64,000 bases of DNA from Bin18 sp965242795 (GCA_965242795.1 OZ251505.1:1984001-2048000), one strand, 5' to 3'. Shown: positions 37,022 to 47,134, numbered from the stretch's first letter. Notes: generated by a model not told the origin, from the letters alone. Program-made: numbers and translations.

Positions 37022-38278
37022 ATGGCACGGGACGGGAGAATCGACACGGGGCCGCGCAAGCTGTCGCGGCGCGACGCGCTCAGGGCCGGGCTGTACGGCC
37101 TGGGACTGAGCACGGGGTTGCTGCGCGTGGGGCCGGCCGCGGCGCGCGGCCCGCACGCCGGCGCGGCCCGGCAGGCACATCCCGAGCGCATCCTGGTCGT
37201 CGTGGAGTTGTCGGGCGGCAACGACGGGCTCAACACCGTGATCCCGTACGGCGACGACGTCTATTACCGGGAGCGGCCCACGATCGGCATTCCCCGCACC
37301 GACGTGCGTCCGCTGACCGACCATTTCGGCCTGCATCCGGCCCTGGCCGGCTTCGAGCGGCTGTACAAGGACGGCCGGCTGGCCATCGTGCACGCCTGCG
37401 GGTACGCCAACCCGAGCCTGTCGCACTTCGCCTCCATGGGCTTCTGGCACACCGGCAGCCCGCACGCCGGCGAAAAACTGGGCTGGCTGGGCCGGCTGGC
37501 CGATACGCTCGACCCCGGCGCGCGGCGCAACTATCTGGTCAACGTGGCCACGTCGCAATCCCTGGCCGTGCGCAGCCGCCGGCACGCGCCGCTGGTCTTC
37601 TCCGACCCGGAAGGCTTCGAACGCACCGGCGTACACCGCCAACAGCCGCTGTTCGCGCGCCTGAGCGACGCGCGGGAGACCGACAACGCCACGTTACGCT
37701 TCCTGACCGGTCTGGCGCAGAGCGCGACCGACAGCGCCGCGTTCGTGCGGCAGGCGTGGGCCGACTACCGCACCCCGGTCGATTACGGCGTGCGCGCCGC
37801 GGGGCTGGACCTGCGCAAGGTGGCGGCGCTGATCCACGCCGGCATGCCGACCCGGCTGTACTACGTCGGTTACGCGGGCAACGTCTTCGACACCCACGTG
37901 CATCAGAACGACCTGCACTTCCGCCTGCTCACCTACACCGCGGACGCGCTGCGCGGCTTCGTGGACGACCTGCGCCGCATCGGCCGCGGGGGCGAGGTCA
38001 CGACCCTGGTGTTCACCGAGTTCGGCCGCCGCGTCCCGGAGAACGCCAGCCTGGGCACCGACCACGGCACCGCGACGCCGGTGTACGTCTTGGGCGACCG
38101 GGTCGCGGGCGGCTTCTACGGCCGCCCGCCCAGCCTGACGGACCTGGACGACGGCAACCTGCGCTACACCACCGATTTCCGGCAGGTGTACGCCACGCTC
38201 ATCGAGGAGTGGCTGGGTTACCCCGATCCGGGCGCGGTACTGAACGCAGAGTTCCCTACTCTCGGCATGTTCGCGTAG
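37022..38278 (+). CDS. DUF1501 family secreted protein (sulfatase-like)
   Basis: A 418-residue protein. The N-terminus has a Tat-type motif SRRDALRAGLYGLGLSTGLL, suggesting export in a folded, possibly metal-bound state. The fold resembles alkaline phosphatase/sulfatase: VVVELSGGNDGLNTVIPYGDD at the start, HFASMGFWHTGSP, FTEFGRRVPENASLGTDHG near the metal site, and LDDGNLRYTTDFRQVYATLI. It forms an operon with DUF1800 upstream (spacing 62 bases, GAAAGGA before the ATG). Confidence 0.9.
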   Translation: MARDGRIDTGPRKLSRRDALRAGLYGLGLSTGLLRVGPAAARGPHAGAARQAHPERILVVVELSGGNDGLNTVIPYGDDVYYRERPTIGIPRTDVRPLTDHFGLHPALAGFERLYKDGRLAIVHACGYANPSLSHFASMGFWHTGSPHAGEKLGWLGRLADTLDPGARRNYLVNVATSQSLAVRSRRHAPLVFSDPEGFERTGVHRQQPLFARLSDARETDNATLRFLTGLAQSATDSAAFVRQAWADYRTPVDYGVRAAGLDLRKVAALIHAGMPTRLYYVGYAGNVFDTHVHQNDLHFRLLTYTADALRGFVDDLRRIGRGGEVTTLVFTEFGRRVPENASLGTDHGTATPVYVLGDRVAGGFYGRPPSLTDLDDGNLRYTTDFRQVYATLIEEWLGYPDPGAVLNAEFPTLGMFA

Positions 38279-38404
38279 CGCGCCGGGCCACCCATCGACC
38301 GCGATGCTTGCAATCGAGCCGTTTTTTGTCATGCGGGGCGCTGGTGCGGAAATGCTCCGGCCTCGGTCGATGGTCGGTTATCCGGATCTGAAGGGAGCAG
38401 GGGA

Positions 38405-38782
38405 ATGGGCGTGACCTACGTTGACGTCACGGTGCGCAATCCCGCGCACCGGACGCGGGCGTGGACCGGGGCGTTCCTGGTGGATACCGGCGCGATCGAC
38501 TCGTTGGTGCCACGCCGCAGCCTGGAGGCCATCGGGCTCGTGCCCACGAGCCGGCGGCGGTACGCGACCGCCGATGGCCGGGAAGTGGAGATGGACGTCA
38601 CGGTAGGCGAGTTGGAGATCATGGGCACGCTGTCGGGGGGCGTGCTCGTGTTCGGCGACGAGGGGGCCGAACCCTTGCTGGGTGTCACGGCGTTGGAGTC
38701 CGCCGGGATCGAGGTCGATCCACAGAATCAGCGGCTCAAGCGGCTACCTGCGGTCCGACTGCGGGGATTGCGGCGGGCATGA
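38405..38782 (+). CDS. Clan AA aspartic protease-like protein
   Basis: A 125-residue single-domain protein with the retropepsin-like signature: FLVDTGAIDSLVP (Asp in D-T-G at about residue 27), followed by a flap-like region and VTVGELEIMG. Near the end it has EPLLGVTALESAGIEVDP, the second hydrophobic-Gly motif of clan AA enzymes. Bacterial members are poorly studied and often sit near toxin-antitoxin or surface genes. It should act as a homodimer. Preceded by AGGGAGCAGGGGA. Located 126 bases after DUF1501 and before the autotransporter. Confidence 0.78.
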   Translation: MGVTYVDVTVRNPAHRTRAWTGAFLVDTGAIDSLVPRRSLEAIGLVPTSRRRYATADGREVEMDVTVGELEIMGTLSGGVLVFGDEGAEPLLGVTALESAGIEVDPQNQRLKRLPAVRLRGLRRA

Positions 38783-39029
38783 TCCGGCGGAACCCGGCGA
38801 CGGTGACACCCTGGGGACGTATTTTTCGATGACCGGCCTGAGCGTGGACACGACCTCGTCCCAGGTCATGGCGCCGTATCGGTCGGCCCACTTTCAACCC
38901 GCGGCCCTGCACGGATGGATTAGAGAGAAGACGACCTGCCCCACGAACGCCCCTGAAGAGGGAGGGGGCCGAACGCCGGGAACGGCGCTGAAGGCAGGGC
39001 AGTCTTCAATCCGAAGCCCTGACTCGGGC

Positions 39030-39059
39030 TTGACGGATTCTGTTCCGTGACGTTTATTA
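39030..39059 (+). promoter_or_regulatory. Candidate promoter of autotransporter gene
   Basis: TTGACG at 39030-39035 with TTATTA at 39054-39059 (18-base spacer), in the only AT-rich stretch of the 341-base gap (38783-39123). A transcript would start near 39066 and carry an untranslated leader that includes the 11-G tract. The remainder of the gap has no supported gene. Confidence 0.45.
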
Positions 39060-39107
39060 AAATGCTATTCGGCATTACAAGCTAATTTAGAGTACGAGCG
39101 TAGAGAA

Positions 39108-39118
39108 GGGGGGGGGGG
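39108..39118 (+). promoter_or_regulatory. Poly-G tract (11 G) at ribosome-binding position
   Basis: Eleven consecutive G residues lie between GAGAA and CAACC and end five bases before the ATG of the autotransporter. No other Shine-Dalgarno sequence is present, so the tract itself, with the GAGAAGGG edge, must serve as the ribosome-binding site. Homopolymeric G tracts of 8 or more are classic sites of slipped-strand length change. Confidence 0.8.
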
Positions 39119-39123
39119 CAACC

Positions 39124-42100
39124 ATGTTTCGTGAGCTTCTGCAAGGCGCCTGGGGATGTTGGAGTCCGGCGGCTATCGGGCTGGGGCGGCGGGGCTTCCT
39201 GCTCGTCCTGCTTCTCGCCGCGGGGCAGGCGGCGGTCCTGCCGGAGGCATTCGCCCAGACGACGCCGGACCCGAGTAGCTGGGCTCGGCAGTTTAATTAT
39301 TGGGGTTTCGAGACGCTACCCGCGAACCCCCCTTTTGCCACGGCGACGCAGCAGACGATCAAGGCCGAGCGTACAGATGGGGTTAGCGCACAATGGATTA
39401 ATTACGTCCTGTATGCCTGCTCGTGGACGACGGTCACGCCGGCCTCCACCACAACGACCCTAAACGCCGTGCCGACCGGGTGCAGGATCATTCGAAACAG
39501 AGTTGGCGGCTCGGGAGTCTCGCGAAACGTGAATTTTACTCCGACCGCGGCCGAGATCACCAACCGCGGAGTGGTCCTGGTGTGGAGTACTGTTCAGGGC
39601 GGCCAGGGCTCTAATCCGAATATCCGTCACGAATATGCGGAGTGGGTTCCGCTGGCCACGCCGGTGACGCTGGCGCTGGCGCCCGCGTCCATTACCGAGA
39701 ACGGCGGGCTGTCGACGGTCACGGTGGCGGCGCTGGGGACGACGTCGAGCACGGCGGTGACGGTGACGGTGACGCCGGTGGCGGGTGCGTACACCGTCAC
39801 GTCGGGCGCGACGATCGTGATCGCCGCTGGCAGCACGACGAATGCGACGGACAGCGTGACGATTCGGGCGGTGGACAACGCGACCGACGAGCCGGACCGG
39901 ATGGTGGCCGTGACGGGCAGGGTCTCCGGCGGCTACCGGGTGAATACCGCCGCGGAGCTGACGCTGACGGACGACGACGCGGCGCCGGGGGTGACGCTGG
40001 CGCTGGCGCCGGGGGCCATCGCGGAGAACGGCGGGACGACCACGGTGACGGCGGCGCTGACGCACCCGTCGAGCGCGGCGACGACGGTGACGCTGGCTGC
40101 GGCGGCCGGGGCGTACACCGTGGGGGCGGACACGACGATCGTGATCGCCGCGGGGGACACGGCGAACGCCGCGGACACGGTGGTCCTCACGGGCGAGGAC
40201 AACGCCACGGACGCGCCGGACCGGACGGTGACGGTATCGGCGGAGGCCGCCAACGCCCAGGGCATCGGGGCGGTGACGGGGGCGGAGTTGACGCTGACGG
40301 ACGACGACGCGGCGCCGGGGGCGACGCTGACGCTGACGCCGGCGGCGATTGCGGAGAGCGGCGGGGTGGCGACGGTGACGGCGGTGCTGACGCACCCGTC
40401 GAGCCTGATCTCGGAGGTGACGGTGACGCCGGCCGCGGGCTTCTACACGGTGGGGGCGGACGCGATGATCGAGATCGCGGCGGGGGCCACGGCGAACGCC
40501 GCGGACACGGTGACGGTCGCCGCGGTGGACGACGCCGCGGACACGGCGGATCGGACGGTGACGGTGACGGGCACGCTGGCGAACCGGCAGGGCGCGGGGG
40601 CGGTGACCGGGGCGGAGTTGACGCTGACGGACGACGACACGCGGGGCGTGACGCTGAGCGGCGCCACGCTGACGGTGCAGGAGAACGAGACGGAGACGTA
40701 CACGGTGGTGCTGGACACGCAGCCGGTAGGCGGGGCGGTGACGGTGACGGCGACGAGCGCGGATACGGCGGTGGCGACGGTGGCGAGCCCGGCGTTGGTG
40801 TTCACCGCGGGGAACTGGGCGACGGCGCAGGCGGTGACGGTCGCGGGGGCGGACGACCAGGTTGTGACCAACGACCGGACCGTGCAGGTGACGCACGCGG
40901 TGGACGGGGCGGACTACACGGGCGAGACGGTGGGGGCGGTGGACGTGACGGTGACGGACGACGAGTTGGCGGGGCTGCGGGTGAGTCCGACGCGCCTGAC
41001 GGTGCGGGAGCAGGGGGCGGCCGCGGCGTACACGGTGCGGCTGAACATCGCGCCGGCCGCGGGGCAGACGGTGACGGTGACGGTGGCGGGGATGCCGGCG
41101 GGGAAACTGGAAGCGGACACGGACCCGGACACGACCGGGGCCCAAGACACGCTGACGTTCACGGACGCGACGTGGGAGACGCCGCAGCGGGTGGAGGTGC
41201 GCGGGCTGGACGACGCCGACGGGGTGGACGTGACGGGGACGGTGACGCACAGCGTGGCCGGCCTGCTCACTGGATTGGCGCCGGCATACCGGCCGAGCGT
41301 ACAGGTGACGGTGGAGGACAACGACACGGCGGGGGTGACGCTGAGTGCGGAGACGCTGGCGCTGACCGAAGACCACATGACCGAGGGGAGCCTGACGTAC
41401 ACGGTGGTATTGGAGGCGGCCCCGACGGCAGGGGTGACGGTGACGCTGACGGCGCGCCCGGCGGGGGCGGTGACGGTCGCGCCGGGGGCGCTGACGTTCG
41501 ACGCCACGACGTGGGACACGGCGCAGACGGTGACGGCGAGTGCGGCAACGGACGCCGACGCGGCGGACGCGGCGGTGACGGTGACGCACGGGCTGACGGG
41601 GGCGGCGGAATACGCGGCGCTGGAGGCGGTGGCGGTGGCGGTGACGGTGGCCGACGACGAAGAGCCGGCGGTGTGGGTGGATGGCATGTCCGCGACGCGG
41701 GCGGTGACGGTGGCGGAAGGCGGGGCGGCGACGTACCCGGTGACGTTGGGGAGCGCCCCGACCGCGCCGGTGGTGGTGCGCATCGGCAGCGACAACCCGG
41801 AAGTGTACGCGCGGCCGGGGGTGTTGCGGTTCGATGCGAGCACCTGGGACACGGCCCAGATGGTGACGGTGCGGGCGGACCCGGACGCGGACGCGCGGGC
41901 GGACGCGGCGACACTGCGGCACACGGCAGCGGGGGGCGACTACACGGGGACGACGGCGGCGGTGACCGTGACCGTGACGGACGACGACGCGGCGGTGGAG
42001 ATCAGCCGGCAGGCGGTGTCGATGCTGGAGGGGGAAACGAACACGTACACGGTGACGTTGGAGGCGGAGCCGGCGGGCACCGTGACGGTGGGGGTGGCCA

Positions 42101-45100
42101 GCGGCGCCGTCGCGCAGGCGACGGTGGCGCCGGCGGCGCTGGTGTTCAACCCGGCGACGTGGGCGACGGCGCAGACGGTGACGGTGACGGGGGCAGGGGC
42201 GGGCAGCGCGACGCTGAGCCACACGGTGGCCGGCTACGGGGCGGTGACGACGGCGACGAACGTGGCGGTGACGGTGGTGCCGACGACGGAACGCCTGGTG
42301 GTCGATCCGCGGTTCATGGAGGTATTGGAAGGGACGCACGTGACGTACACGATCCGGTTGGCGACGCAGCCGGCCGCGGGGGTGACGTGGGAGGTGCGCC
42401 AGCAGCCATCGGTAAGTGTGGGGGCCGGCGCCAATTGCAACAATATGGACCGGCCGAACGGCGTGTACCGGACGTTCGACGAGAACAATTGGGCAACGCC
42501 CCAGGTGTTCGGGATCGCCAATCCCAACAGGACGAACAACTGCGGCGCCGGTCATCGGAAGCAGATCCCGCACCGAATCAGACCGCCGGGGGGCAGCACG
42601 ATCGGGGATACCTTCGCGCCGATAGTTCTGCGGAAGCTCCTGAACACGGTCCCGATTCTGAGCGCGGTCGCGAATCAGACGGGGCGGATGGGGCAGGAGA
42701 TGAACGTGCGGTTGGGGGCGGGGGTGGAGCAGGTGCGGGCGGGGCCGCATGGGCCGGGAGGGATAAACCGGGCGCTTCATAATGCCGCCGGAATCCAAAC
42801 CGGTTCTTCGACGCAGACCTATGTGAACGGGCCGCTGACGTACACGCTGACGGGGCCGGAGACGGACTATCCGGCCAATCCGGCGACGACCCTGACGTTA
42901 CCGGCGGGGCTGAGGTTCGACGCGGCGGCGCGGTCGCTGCGGGGGCGGCCGACGCAGGCGCTGCCGGCGACGACGTACCGGCTGAGGGTGGCGGACGCGC
43001 AGGGGGACACGAACGAGTTGGAGGGGTCGGCGGCGGTGCGGCTGTTCACGCTGACGGTGGAGGCGGCCCCGCTGCCGGGGTTCGCGCGGCAGGAACCCCC
43101 GGTGCGGCATCCGCTGGGGCGGCCCGTAACGCCGCCGCAGGTGTTGCCGCGGCCGGACGTGGCGGCGGGGACGACGCCGGTGCTGACGTTCGTGGTGGCG
43201 CCGCGGCTGCCGGAGGGGCTGACATACGTGCCGCCGCCGCGGAGTGCGGCGGGGACCTATGCGGACGGCGGGCGGATCGTGGGGACGCCGACGCGGGCGA
43301 CGTCCAGCCGGGAGTACACGTTGACGGTGGTGGACGGGGACGGGAGCGTGGCGGAGACGACGTTCGCGTTGGCGACGGGGACGGCGGCGCCAGCCCCGCC
43401 ACCGGATCCGGGTCCGGACCCGGCCCTGGAGGATCGGCAGCCGACGTTCGGGGCCGTGACGGTGCCGGCGCAGGTCTATCGGCAGGGCGAAGCGATTGCG
43501 CCGCTGGGGTTGCCGGCCGCGACGGACGGGGACGGCGCGCTGGGCTACACGCTGACGCCGGCGTTGCCGGCGGGGCTGACGTACACGGCGCCGGCGGACG
43601 CGACGAGTGGCGGCACCCTCGCGGGCGTGCCGGCGGCGGCACAGGCGGCCACGACCTATACACTGACGGCCACCGACGCGGACGGGGACGCGGCGACGCT
43701 GACGTTCACGCTCGCGGTGGAGGCGGCGGGACCGATCCGGGTGCAGGAAGGGACGCGGACGTACCAGCGCTACGGGCGGCAGGTGACGGTGACGCAAGCG
43801 CCGGGGACGCCGGCGGGCGTGGAGGTGACGCTGCCGCCGACGCTGGCGCAGGCCGTGACGATCACCGTGCGGCTGGCGGGCGCGGAGGTGCCGCTGGTGC
43901 GGGGCCGCTACGGATTCGGGCCGGCGGGGGCGGAGGTGGCGGTGGACATCACCGTGACGCCGGTCCCGGCGGACGGGCTCGGGGTGTGCCTGCCGGTGCC
44001 GGCGGCGGTGCGCACGGCTGCGGCGGGGCGGACCGTGGAGCTGCTGCACTACGACGGCCGGCAGTGGGGCCCCGTGGCGGGGTCGCGAGATGATGTGGCG
44101 GCGGGGCAGGTGTGCGCGCCCGGGGTGACGACCTTCTCGCCGTTCGCGGTGGGCTACACGAACGACGTGCCGCGCTTCGGGGAGGCGGTGCCCCCGCAGA
44201 CGTATCTGGTGAACGAGGCGATTGCGCCGCTGGAGCTGCCGGCGGCCACGGGCGGGGACGGGGTAGTGCGCTACACGCTGACGCCGTTGGCCGCCTTGCC
44301 AGCGGGGCTGAGGTACACCCCGCCGGCCGATCCGGGGGCGACGGGCGGGGTGATCGCCGGCACGCCGGTGGAGGGCCGAGCGGCGACGACGTACACGCTG
44401 ACGGCGACGGACACGGACGGGGACGCGGATACGGTGACGTTCACCATCGAAGTCGTGCGCATCCCGGTGCAGGTGACCATCGGCGACGCGTTGGCGGTGG
44501 AAGGCGCGACGGTGGAGTTTCCGGTGACGCTGTCGCGGGCGGTGTCCCGGCCGCTGACGCTGCGGTGGACGGCGGGCCGGCCGGGCAGCGCGACGCCGGG
44601 CGCGGATTATCCTGCGGAGGCGGCGGGCCGGCTGGTGCTGGCGGCGGGCACGACGGCGGGGACGCTGCGGGTGCCGACGGTGGACGACCGGCGGGTGGAA
44701 CCGACCGAGACGTTCACGGTGACGGCGACGCTGCCGGCCGACCCGCTGTTCGAGAGCGCGGAGGCGACGGCCACGGGGCGGATCGAGGACGACGACACGG
44801 AGCAGGCGCGCAAGCGGAGTCTGGGGATGGTGTTGGCGGGCGTGGGGCGGACGCTGGCGACGGACGCGGTGGACGTGATCGGGGACCGGTTCGTGCGGTC
44901 GCCGGGCACCCCGCAGGCCACGGTGGGGGGCCAAGCGTTGAACCTGCACCGCGCCCCGCAGACCGGTCGCTGGCGCCAAGCGGCGGGGGTGACGTATGGC
45001 GTAGCGCGGGCGCTGGGCGTGGAGGTCGGCTCACCCTTAGAAGGCGGGGACGGGCCGTTCGGCCAGGTGCGCGGGGCGGCGTGGCACACGTTGACGCGGC

Positions 45101-46674
45101 ACCTGCGCGACCCGCACGCCGCGGCGCCGCTGAGCGCCTGGGATACGCCGAGCGCGTTCCCGGCCCCGGCCGGGACCGATCCGGGCGGCCCGCCACCCAC
45201 GGGCTGGGGATCGCTCGGTCGTGCGGGCGCGGTTGATTCGATCCCGCTCCCTCCGGGACGCGGTGCCGGCGCGACCCCGTTCGGCAGGGGCGCGTTTCCC
45301 GGCTTGGCCGGCTACGGAACGGGGTTGGGGCAAGGCGGCTTCGACCGCGCGCATGCGGCGACGCCGCAGGCCCTGAAAGTGGGGGCGTTCCGGGCGCCGG
45401 TGCAGTTCCGGCGGGTATCGGGGGCGGAGGTGCTGTCGCAGAGCGAGTTCGAGCTGCCGCTGCGCCAGCCGGCGCCGGCGACCGACGCGCCGACCCCGGT
45501 CGGGGTGACGGAGGCCGATCCGGCCGCACCGGTCCCGCCGGTCGAGCCCGCGCCGCAGGCGGCCGCGGCGGCGTGGACGCTGTGGGGCCGGGGCACGGGG
45601 AGCGGCTTCGACGGGAAACCCAAGGACGACTTCTCGATGGACGGCAACGTCTTCACCGGCTACCTGGGGTTGGACTACCGCTTGCAGCCGAACGTCCTCT
45701 TGGGGCTCGCGGTCGCCCACAGCCAGGGCGACGTGGACTACGAGACGCGGGACGTGACGAAAGGGGATGTGGACCTGACGCTGACGAGTGTCTTGCCGTA
45801 TGCGCATTGGAGCCCACGGCCGGGCTTGGGCGTGTGGGGCTTGTTCGGCGCGGGCTGGGGTGACCTGCAACTCCGCGACGAAGCGGGCAAGGTGAAGACC
45901 GACCTGGAGATGCTGATGGCGGCGGTCGGCGCGCGGCAGGAAGTGCTGACGTGGCGGCGGATCGACGTGGCGCTGAAGGCGGACGCCTTCCTGACGGAGT
46001 TGGAGGCGGGCGCGGACGACCGGTTACCCAAGACGGCGGGCGACGCGCAACGCTTGCGCTTGATGGTGGAAGGCCGCACGGCATGGGCCCTGTCGGAGGA
46101 CGCGCACCTGACGCCGGTGTTCGAGGTCGGCGGGCGCTGGGACGGCGGCAAGGCGGAGACGGGCGTGGGCGCGGAACTCGGCGGCGGTTTCGCGTACGCG
46201 CACACCAAGCTCGGCTTGGGCATCGAAGCCCGCGGGCGGTACTTGCTGGCGCACCAGAAAGCGGCGTTCGACGAATGGGGGGCGAGCCTGACGTTGAAGC
46301 TGGATCCGGGCGAGGCGAAGCGCGGCCTGTGGTTGGCGTTGGCGCCGGTCTGGGGCGCGGAAGCGAGTCAGGTGGAGCAGATGTGGGGCAGCGCGGAGGT
46401 GTTGCAGGCGGGCGCCGAGTCCGACACGAAGCCGGGCCTATCGCCGGCCCAGGTAGAGTTCGACGTCGGCTACGGGCTGGTGACGCACGAGGGCGCAGGC
46501 TTGCTGACGACCTACGGCGGCGTGTCGATGGCGGGACCGCAGAGCCACGGCTACCGGTTGGGCGGGCGGATCGAGTTGGGCGAGTGGATCGACCTGAGCG
46601 TCGAGGGCGAACGCACCACGCAGGGCAGCGGCGCCGCACACCAAGTCGCCCTCTACGGCCACCTGGGCTGGTAA
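39124..46674 (+). CDS. Giant repeat-containing autotransporter (type Va)
   Basis: A 2516-residue surface protein. A signal peptide with an extended N-region (GFLLVLLLAAGQAAVLPEAFA) is cleaved near residue 45. A unique domain runs to about 179. About nine Ig/Calx-beta-like repeats of about 110 residues follow (starts near 180, 290, 400, 508, 617, 737, 849, 957, 1056), many with a T-L-T-D-D-D-A or V-T-V-T-D-D end. Putative-Ig (He_PIG-type) repeats then occupy about 1176-1780 (AIAPLGLPAATDGDG twice in variant form), with a canonical Calx-beta domain at about 1782-1893. A linker with SLGMVLAGVGRTLATDAVDVI precedes a Gly/Pro-rich stretch and a C-terminal 12-strand beta-barrel domain (about 2144-2516). 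The barrel begins WTLWGRGTGSGFDGKP and ends in GHLGW. A likely adhesin. The acidic D-D-D turns suggest Ca2+ binding. Confidence 0.92.
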   Translation: MFRELLQGAWGCWSPAAIGLGRRGFLLVLLLAAGQAAVLPEAFAQTTPDPSSWARQFNYWGFETLPANPPFATATQQTIKAERTDGVSAQWINYVLYACSWTTVTPASTTTTLNAVPTGCRIIRNRVGGSGVSRNVNFTPTAAEITNRGVVLVWSTVQGGQGSNPNIRHEYAEWVPLATPVTLALAPASITENGGLSTVTVAALGTTSSTAVTVTVTPVAGAYTVTSGATIVIAAGSTTNATDSVTIRAVDNATDEPDRMVAVTGRVSGGYRVNTAAELTLTDDDAAPGVTLALAPGAIAENGGTTTVTAALTHPSSAATTVTLAAAAGAYTVGADTTIVIAAGDTANAADTVVLTGEDNATDAPDRTVTVSAEAANAQGIGAVTGAELTLTDDDAAPGATLTLTPAAIAESGGVATVTAVLTHPSSLISEVTVTPAAGFYTVGADAMIEIAAGATANAADTVTVAAVDDAADTADRTVTVTGTLANRQGAGAVTGAELTLTDDDTRGVTLSGATLTVQENETETYTVVLDTQPVGGAVTVTATSADTAVATVASPALVFTAGNWATAQAVTVAGADDQVVTNDRTVQVTHAVDGADYTGETVGAVDVTVTDDELAGLRVSPTRLTVREQGAAAAYTVRLNIAPAAGQTVTVTVAGMPAGKLEADTDPDTTGAQDTLTFTDATWETPQRVEVRGLDDADGVDVTGTVTHSVAGLLTGLAPAYRPSVQVTVEDNDTAGVTLSAETLALTEDHMTEGSLTYTVVLEAAPTAGVTVTLTARPAGAVTVAPGALTFDATTWDTAQTVTASAATDADAADAAVTVTHGLTGAAEYAALEAVAVAVTVADDEEPAVWVDGMSATRAVTVAEGGAATYPVTLGSAPTAPVVVRIGSDNPEVYARPGVLRFDASTWDTAQMVTVRADPDADARADAATLRHTAAGGDYTGTTAAVTVTVTDDDAAVEISRQAVSMLEGETNTYTVTLEAEPAGTVTVGVASGAVAQATVAPAALVFNPATWATAQTVTVTGAGAGSATLSHTVAGYGAVTTATNVAVTVVPTTERLVVDPRFMEVLEGTHVTYTIRLATQPAAGVTWEVRQQPSVSVGAGANCNNMDRPNGVYRTFDENNWATPQVFGIANPNRTNNCGAGHRKQIPHRIRPPGGSTIGDTFAPIVLRKLLNTVPILSAVANQTGRMGQEMNVRLGAGVEQVRAGPHGPGGINRALHNAAGIQTGSSTQTYVNGPLTYTLTGPETDYPANPATTLTLPAGLRFDAAARSLRGRPTQALPATTYRLRVADAQGDTNELEGSAAVRLFTLTVEAAPLPGFARQEPPVRHPLGRPVTPPQVLPRPDVAAGTTPVLTFVVAPRLPEGLTYVPPPRSAAGTYADGGRIVGTPTRATSSREYTLTVVDGDGSVAETTFALATGTAAPAPPPDPGPDPALEDRQPTFGAVTVPAQVYRQGEAIAPLGLPAATDGDGALGYTLTPALPAGLTYTAPADATSGGTLAGVPAAAQAATTYTLTATDADGDAATLTFTLAVEAAGPIRVQEGTRTYQRYGRQVTVTQAPGTPAGVEVTLPPTLAQAVTITVRLAGAEVPLVRGRYGFGPAGAEVAVDITVTPVPADGLGVCLPVPAAVRTAAAGRTVELLHYDGRQWGPVAGSRDDVAAGQVCAPGVTTFSPFAVGYTNDVPRFGEAVPPQTYLVNEAIAPLELPAATGGDGVVRYTLTPLAALPAGLRYTPPADPGATGGVIAGTPVEGRAATTYTLTATDTDGDADTVTFTIEVVRIPVQVTIGDALAVEGATVEFPVTLSRAVSRPLTLRWTAGRPGSATPGADYPAEAAGRLVLAAGTTAGTLRVPTVDDRRVEPTETFTVTATLPADPLFESAEATATGRIEDDDTEQARKRSLGMVLAGVGRTLATDAVDVIGDRFVRSPGTPQATVGGQALNLHRAPQTGRWRQAAGVTYGVARALGVEVGSPLEGGDGPFGQVRGAAWHTLTRHLRDPHAAAPLSAWDTPSAFPAPAGTDPGGPPPTGWGSLGRAGAVDSIPLPPGRGAGATPFGRGAFPGLAGYGTGLGQGGFDRAHAATPQALKVGAFRAPVQFRRVSGAEVLSQSEFELPLRQPAPATDAPTPVGVTEADPAAPVPPVEPAPQAAAAAWTLWGRGTGSGFDGKPKDDFSMDGNVFTGYLGLDYRLQPNVLLGLAVAHSQGDVDYETRDVTKGDVDLTLTSVLPYAHWSPRPGLGVWGLFGAGWGDLQLRDEAGKVKTDLEMLMAAVGARQEVLTWRRIDVALKADAFLTELEAGADDRLPKTAGDAQRLRLMVEGRTAWALSEDAHLTPVFEVGGRWDGGKAETGVGAELGGGFAYAHTKLGLGIEARGRYLLAHQKAAFDEWGASLTLKLDPGEAKRGLWLALAPVWGAEASQVEQMWGSAEVLQAGAESDTKPGLSPAQVEFDVGYGLVTHEGAGLLTTYGGVSMAGPQSHGYRLGGRIELGEWIDLSVEGERTTQGSGAAHQVALYGHLGW

Positions 46675-46701
46675 CCGCCTCTCCGCAACACGATTACCCT
46701 G

Positions 46702-46848
46702 CGGAGGGGCGACCGGCCGGTCGCCCCTCCGGAGCAAGGATATTTCTCTGGCCGGTCGGGGCGAACAATCTTTCGCCCCGCCGCGCAACGTCATCCTCCC
46801 CTCGGGCGTCTGCTCCCCCTTCGGAGGGGCGACGCATGCGTCGCCCCT
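46702..46848. repeat. Palindromic GGAGGGGCGACC-type repeats after autotransporter
   Basis: The gap 46675-47134 contains a perfect 30-nt palindrome at 46702-46731 (arms CGGAGGGGCGACCGG). A GGGGCGAA/TTTCGCCCC hairpin follows at about 46758-46779, and a CGGAGGGGCGACGCATGCG element ends in CCCTAC near 46848. The first hairpin could also terminate the autotransporter transcript. Further on there is a CAGGGGCAGGCG module (about 47040-47080). No gene is supported. Confidence 0.7.
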
Positions 46849-47134
46849 ACAACACCCCGGTTGTCTCAAGACCCGGGAACGGGCGTCTCCCCCCTTTCGG
46901 CCCTTCGGCACGGCTCGCCCTTTCGACACGCGCAAGGCATCGCACGCTCGGGGACCGGGGGTGGGAAGTGTCGATTCCTGCGGCTCCTGCCGAAGAGCAG
47001 ACTCCCTTCCGCCGCCGGGGCGCGCCGGCCGTCAGATTGACAGGGGCAGGCGAATTGCGCAGGGTAGGCGCCTGCCCCTTCCCCATCCGTATCAACCGCC
47101 CACCCATACGAAGCGCACGTTCAAAGGAGGACGC

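Noticed and set aside
39460..42798. Minus-strand reading frame of over 1100 codons opposite the autotransporter
   Set aside because: It is an artefact of GC-rich repetitive coding DNA: Arg/His-rich composition, no start signal, and the plus frame has a signal peptide, domains and a barrel.
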